From Echinarachnius parma (taxonomy: Eukaryota; Echinodermata; Echinoidea; Clypeasteroida; Echinarachniidae), in NCBI GenBank assembly GCA_037951105.1, contig JBAMJV010007155.1, positions 1 to 64,000 of the forward strand: a DNA stretch of 64,000 nt. The letters are read 5' to 3'. Numbering within the stretch: position 1 is the first letter of the stretch; the number at the start of each line of letters is the position of its first letter. The notes under the pieces were generated by a model. The model ran no database searches, was not told the origin of the DNA, and worked only from the letters and a program-made list of their open reading frames with translations. This document shows, in pieces, positions 58,848-64,000 of this stretch. Both the position numbers and the translations under genes were made by a program.

Positions 58848-59111
58848 GAAACAATTTGCTGAAAATTGGTAATCTTCTATATATACAACAACAAAAAAAC
58901 GCCAGTGTAATACAACGAGGGTTAGTTATTAAGAAGCCTAGCTTTAGATCCTAGCAGAATCTTCGTCAAGGCAAAATTGCAATAAGGAAACAATTTGTAA
59001 ATTTGAACAAAAGGAAATTGACCAGAACAAAGCTAAATAGGCTTCACACGGGAAGCGAACCCGAGACCCCCTGATCGCTGACCGGTGCTTTAACATTGAG
59101 CCACACAGACC
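58848..59111 (-). repeat. Diverged SINE-like element with tRNA-derived head (array end)
   Basis: The most divergent copy. Its B box is the best preserved (GGGTTCGCTTCCC can close a T-arm of CGGG/CCCG). Similarity to the Z module fades by about 59,340, which ends the array. Confidence 0.6.
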
Positions 59112-59340
59112 CTTGAATGGTGATACCTCCAATGTAATATTTCCAATGCTCGCTTATTCATGTTATTTGTTCACCAAGCGAATGAACGAAAGAGAAAATT
59201 ATACTTTCTAAAGAGTAATGAAGAGTAAAGAATAATTCTAACCTGAAAAACATATTGGACATGACGGAGAAAGTGGCTTACCATAATAGTTGAGAGAAGA
59301 GTGTCAACAAAGTATATAGCAAAATATTGTAAATCTGTAC

Positions 59341-61299
59341 TGTTACACTGTGTACACTACTTCGTTCGTAATTCAGACTATAGTGATAATGTTTAGGCTA
59401 GCTTAAAAGAACATACTGGGAAGCAATTCTAGTATGAAAGCGGTCAGAAGAAGGAGCGTGCTAAATGGGTGCGTTCCAATACGTAAGAAATGGAAACATA
59501 TCGAAAGGGAAAAATATGATTATGTTTATATTATGCTTATCCTCACCCCGAATTAAATATCATGTCTGAATAATTATGGTAGTTCGACGCAGAGGACTCT
59601 CTTCCATGAATCAAAATTGTCATGATTGTGTTGATGAACAACACACAGACGATGAATCCGGCCCAAGTGTATGTTGTGTGACTATTGTGATACTGTGACG
59701 CTTTTTGTTGTGGCTTTGTTGTCTGTTGTGATGATACCCCATGGTGATAATTTGCGTACCGCCCTCTAGTGATAAAAATGCTACATGCCTTTTTTTAAAG
59801 ATTTTCTCTAATATCCGTTCTCCTACTCATTAAATGTATTCAAATCCTTACTAAAAAAATATTTAATTATGTGTTAAGATTAGGTGCATGTATATATCTT
59901 GTATAATCGATGTACTTATTTATTGTGTACTTTTATTTTTGTATATAGTTTCATGAATATATAACATTACAGTAAAAAATGTGCCTTAATTTTCATCCAC
60001 AATAATGGCAGAGGGTGGGCGGGCGGGGTGAGAGGGCGGTCGGGGGTGGGGGGGGGGGGGGCTACGACAAAGATATTAAAATAATTTGTTCGTTAAATTG
60101 TACTAGTTATTACAGTTAACAAAGGGATCTGCCTCGACAGGATATCTATATCCTTTGCAGATCCCCCACATCCACTGTAATGCTGTCCACACCACATGTA
60201 TAACTTGTTTTTTGTTTTTAATGTATGTATTGCTGAAATTTGTATATTCTGTGTTTTTAAAGATGTGAAATAAAATTGAAATTGAAATTGAATTACTCCT
60301 AGAACAGCATTGGGTGTGCGGGCATTCTCTTTTTTTCGGGGGGGGGGGGGGGGGGGGGTAGTGGCCAAAGGAACTCAATGTAAATTTAGACACTTCTTGC
60401 TTTTCTTCTGACGAGAAAAAATTATCCCTCACTGCCCCGAACATTTCAGTAATGGATGCGGGGTAACGTGGGGGGGGGGGGGGGGGGGAGGGGGGGGTAA
60501 TATCGCGGATGCCTGTGGCAAGATAACAGAAATTGCATAATATGATACAGCCGCATGCAATAGTGACAGGCTGATTTCAGTTTGATCTACATTATTATGG
60601 TGAATGAATAGACCATCTCACTTTAAACGTAATGAATTGTCTCCAACATCATTCGCTATTCATTTTGTCGCCGCGACTGATTACCACCTTTGGGACTTGT
60701 GATCAGTCCAAAACAACCCTGGAAGCACTGAGCGCCGTTCTTCTGATTGGTAATTGAACAAAAAGAACACAAACATAATAGTAGGTAAGTGTCAGTTATC
60801 AGGTAGTCATATGATACAATACTGACTAAACAAAGAATTTATCGATCTTAAGTTATATATAGTTCGGTAGGTAATGGTTACCATGTCGCAGACCTCCCGC
60901 ATATATCCGGTAAATCTGTTTCAATGAAGCGGGAACTTAGTGTTAATCCCTTTGCATACAAGAACGTGGTGGTCTATGTGCAAAGACAATAGGAATTTCA
61001 AAATCTCGATGGGAACAGGTTAAAATGTATGTATTGAAATTCGTGGTGTTGGTGTATGTGTTGACAAACCAAACATACCAGTATTGGAGCATTTATAACA
61101 TTGACGTTTCAGAAAATGTTCAGCATTCTTCATTTGTCATAAAATCACTTGAACCTTTCGTGTTTATAGACGATGTTGAAACTTGAAATTAACGATGATG
61201 ACCAGTAGAAAGCAGGACCTTTGGATAATTTGACTGAAGAATCAACCCATTGAAAACAAGTTATTTCTGAATGCATTTGCCTCAGACACCAGCCAGTGA
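59341..61299. other. Spacer with cluster motif, LINE tail and G runs
   Basis: The cluster motif (TTCGACGCAGAGGACT) lies at 59,583-59,597. At about 60,115-60,294 a plus-strand LINE-like 3' end finishes AATAAAATTGAAATTGAAAT. Runs of about 20 G occur at 60,338-60,358 and 60,470-60,488, with another at about 60,051-60,061. No gene. Confidence 0.5.
60115..60294 (+). mobile_element. 3' end of a CR1/L2-like LINE, or a related SINE
   Basis: Sequence without coding capacity ending in GTGAAATAAAATTG followed by ATTGAA-type tandem repeats, the usual tail of this LINE group. Only the last 150-180 bp are present. Confidence 0.5.
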
Positions 61300-61449
61300 A
61301 TGTTTGTGACCAGTCATAAATGGCTTGATGAGAACTGGGAGAGATGTGATATCACCGATATCATTTACGATATATATCGTTCTTCTGTGGATAATAACAT
61401 ACATGAATGTCATAACATTGCGTTGATTTCAAGGCGAGATATCTTAGGT
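61300..61449 (+). CDS. Possible upstream exon of gene C
   Basis: Opens with ATG after TTTGCCTCAG and ends at a strong donor ATCTTAG|GTAAGT. It encodes 50 residues (HKWLDENWERCDITDIIYD, then ISRRDILG) with a helical look but no recognised domain. If spliced to the Ig exon at 62,692 it would join out of frame with the signal peptide, so it would act as 5' UTR with an upstream frame. It may also be unrelated. Confidence 0.3.
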
Positions 61450-62691
61450 AAGTTGAAGACGATGATTTGGGTATTGGTTTGTGTATACTAGGGATATTAA
61501 TCATGTTAATACAAAATAATTTCCTCCGATTCATTTCATTTTTTTATTAAAGATTTTCCAGAAATAACATTCCACTTTTTCGGATTCCATTCTATTACTA
61601 TTATCAAATATATATTCATGATTACCTGTATCACACAATAAATCCCGAATGTATGTGTTCCTTGATTGAAATTCAAATTTATAAAAAATAATGTTCATAA
61701 TTTGTGGCTGATCATATACAAGCACTATACATAGTTTAAAGAGCACCAAACAAGATTGTCATTTTTCAGCTACCCTTGTCTTCATTATGAATATATTAAA
61801 TGAAACACTTTCTTTTCGAATTAATGAACATACCAATTGATAAAGAGTTACGGCACATTCAGTAGAATGTTTAAGATAATTTCAAGCGCTTTATACCGTT
61901 TCCAAGATTAGAGGTATGTTGAATTTATTTTAGTATGCATATAGCTACGTCTAATAATGCAATCATAACATAAATACAGAAACGGTTCGCTAATAACTTC
62001 AATTATAAGCGGTCTACAACGTTGTCGAGGTGGGTATAAAGTTGAGCCCTTAATCACTCAGATATCATAATGCAAAAGAAAAAAATAACATTTTCAAGAA
62101 TGAAAGGTTCCATATAGTCTGTAAAAAAGTAGTATCCGTGAATACACAAATTGAGATTTAACCATCTTGGATTTGAGGGTATATTATGTTGACACATAAT
62201 ACAGTTGTCGAAAATGCACTTATTACATGTATCTACAAAATGCCAAAGGAAATGTATCGCTCAATTGTTCTCCTTTCCTGATCAAATTTTTCATTAACTT
62301 AGGTATTATGATTCGATAATATTTTATTTCAAAAGTTAATAACAGAAACAATGTATAATACAAAAGTGAAACATGGTTGCTGTTTTTGCACGATTTAGTC
62401 TTTAAATTAATAAGTAGTTTTGCAAATCTCCAAAAGTTAATGTTTTATTTGATTCGATCTGATTTGTTACCAAATAATCATATGTATAAAAAGGATATAA
62501 GGTACTTTTAATAATTGAGCAATTTTAATAACGTAAAGAAAAGTATAAACCATTCCGAAATTAATATTGGTACAAAAAAATTGTTTACTGCAAATTCATA
62601 ATCAATGTAACTTTAAAAAGAAAAGAAACCAAATTATGTTTTATTTTTTTACTCACATATCAATATTATTTTGTTTTATTACTCCTCCAGG
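61450..62691. other. Probable first intron of gene C
   Basis: AT-rich. Ends in the pyrimidine-rich acceptor TTTTATTACTCCTCCAG. No other feature. Confidence 0.4.
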
Positions 62692-62705
62692 CAATATCGT
62701 GCAAC

Positions 62706-63426
62706 ATGTCGTGGATTCCTCATCTGATGCTCATCTTGGCATGTCATCACCTTCTGTCGACTGCTGGATATCTATTGGGAGCAAATGTGACGCTAACTTA
62801 CCACTACGAACTCAGTGAACCAGACTCACGATACGTCTGCACGATATTCCTATTTGGAGGTGATCGGCCATTATTCATAAACGACGATTCGCCGTTCCCT
62901 AGTGAATTTAAACCTGGACAACTTGATCGCTTTGATGTGGAGTATCATCGCAGTCAACTCAACCTGACTATCAATTTCACCATCAATAACCTCCAAGTTG
63001 TAGATAATGGTCTTTACACCGTACAAATAATTGACCTTGTCAATGAGAAAGTGGCATCTAACGCCAACTACCAAGATATCGTAGATGTCACCTATCCACC
63101 CGGAAGAGCTCAATGTGAACTTGGTAACTCTTCTTCGGACACTGACTGGCCAACGATTCATTGTAATGGGACGGATGAGCTTACCTGCCACCATAACTCC
63201 AGACGCCTTCCCCTTAGAGGAGATGTGACAAATAATGGCGTATTTGTCTCTGCTGTTTACTACTGGATTTATCCAAAGATGCCAGTCAAATGTTGCACTC
63301 TAGAGCAAGTTCAGTCAACTTCCTTGGACTATTGTGATGACATCATCTTCTATCCTTCTTAAAAGCAGGTCTCGACGAAAGATCCGCCAAGCCAAGCTAG
63401 TATATTGTCAACCAAATGTTCAGCAG
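62706..63426 (+). CDS. Signal peptide plus Ig-like ectodomain exon of gene C, with premature stop
   Basis: Paralogue of 21,000-21,753 over its full length, with the same ATG position, leader (LMLILACHHLL), V-type region (LGANVTLTY ... LQVVDNGLYTVQII) and seven-cysteine module (VKCCTLEQ). The exon ends in phase 1 at GCAG|GTATTT, as in gene B. TAA at 63,360-63,362 replaces the Gln codon of gene B, 64 nt before the donor. The product would be a 218-residue secreted ectodomain, or the message would be a target of nonsense-mediated decay. The rest of the exon shows no other lesion, so the stop may be recent, polymorphic, or functional. Confidence 0.75.
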
Positions 63427-64000
63427 GTATTTCATATTCCTTTTCCCCCTAAACATAACACAAAAAAGTCTCCATAATAACATTTTTTATTTCAAAACCG
63501 ATAATATTTTACCAAATCTGTCTTGTTTAAAATATTTCTGCAGTTATCATTTTTATTTTGTGACAGTCAGTGATATCCACCATTTAATGGCTTACAGAGC
63601 ACCGATTAAACGTGTTATAGACAGAATAGCCCAATTTCAAAAGTCACACGAACTTGTGTTTGTAGGATTTGTGAAGCAGCACATTATGGTTGAATATTGA
63701 TTATGGTTTGTGAAACAATTGCTGCTTGAAAGTCCAGGCATTTTCTTTTCTTCAAGGCACATGTTAAACTGGAAATTTCTACATTTTAAATGATTTCTAC
63801 TAAAGAAATAACTTTAGCGAATCTTTAAATGTGGTATTTTTGTCTTTAATTTGTTTAATCTAATAAATCAGTCAACCATGACGTTATAATTTATTTTCAT
63901 GTTTACATAGTTTTTCTTTTTATCATGCACATATTTTGGTGTGTGGAAATATTGAAATAACTCGTTGTTATGGCATTATAAAGAGTTGTTACGGGGCACA
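63427..64000. other. Intron 2 of gene C, cut by the window end
   Basis: Begins at the donor GTATTTCATA. No juxtamembrane or membrane exon appears before the window ends. A 94-codon frame at 63,416-63,700 is intronic noise. Confidence 0.45.

Larger units (their letters stand above)
33150..59340 (+). repeat. Tandem array of 3.8-5.3-kb units carrying receptor C-terminal exons
   Basis: Three modules recur: X (with an E3-type exon), Y (with an E4-type exon) and Z (SINE-like head, G run, palindrome arm). The order is X-Y (33,150-36,703), Z-Y (36,704-40,506), [LTR element], Z-Y (49,243-53,585), Z-X-Y (53,586-58,847) and a diverged partial Z (58,848-59,340). The copies are mostly nearly identical by eye. 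X and Y start with similar sequence (GATTTAACCCTTGATTAGTTTGATA), so unequal exchange between them would explain the units lacking X. The X at 56.5 kb lacks about 170 bp present at 34.16-34.33 kb. Confidence 0.9.

Noticed and set aside
59040..59111. Possible functional tRNA gene (minus strand)
   Set aside because: A and B boxes and a T-arm are present, but the acceptor stem does not pair and no anticodon arm is convincing. The same head recurs joined to a common body, so it is SINE-like.

Overview
This is AT-rich animal nuclear DNA with spliced genes and many transposons. It is not bacterial or viral. An intact Ty3/gypsy element of the Gmr1 type (integrase upstream of reverse transcriptase, SCAN-like capsid), a group best known from deuterostomes, suggests an invertebrate deuterostome such as an echinoderm, hemichordate or cephalochordate. 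The species cannot be fixed from this sequence alone.

The host genes appear to form a cluster of tandemly duplicated, plus-strand membrane receptors, with one arrestin-domain gene on the minus strand. The best copy (21.0-28.3 kb) has a signal-peptide plus Ig-like/cysteine-rich exon, a juxtamembrane exon, a transmembrane/cytoplasmic exon and a short C-terminal exon with the motif FG(F/L)GPD. Splice phases agree wherever the adjacent exons can be checked. A second Ig-like exon lies at 62.7-63.4 kb, another transmembrane/tail exon at 7.86-8.04 kb and another FGFGPD exon at 13.8 kb. Recurring landmarks (C-terminal exon, then a GTCGACGCAGAGG motif, then an arrestin-type last exon) keep the same order, so the window looks like several eroded copies of one ancestral segment.

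Many of the copies are damaged. The transmembrane exon at 23.88 kb is split by a hAT-like element with a perfect 8-bp target duplication, and is followed at once by a 5'-truncated, frameshifted non-LTR retrotransposon. The Ig exon at 62.7 kb has a premature TAA. Part of the Ig exon at 21.4 kb is duplicated inside its own intron. The arrestin-type gene (30.9-32.6 kb) has an in-frame TGA, and its relic at 4.4 kb carries a 7-bp deletion.

From about 33.15 to 59.3 kb lies a tandem array of 3.8-5.3-kb units (measured without inserts), each with one or two copies of the C-terminal exon. The array took up a young 8.7-kb Gmr1-type LTR element (40,507-49,242; LTRs almost identical, target duplication GAAAC) and a 529-bp palindromic mariner-type MITE (50,033-50,561). 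Sister units supply the empty sites for both.

The rest is introns and intergenic DNA holding at least two TTAA-flanked MITE families, several other foldback elements, tRNA-derived SINE-like heads, a 144-bp minisatellite carrying CCAAT and CRE motifs, and an unusual number of poly(G)/poly(C) runs. All gene models are read by eye without RNA evidence.
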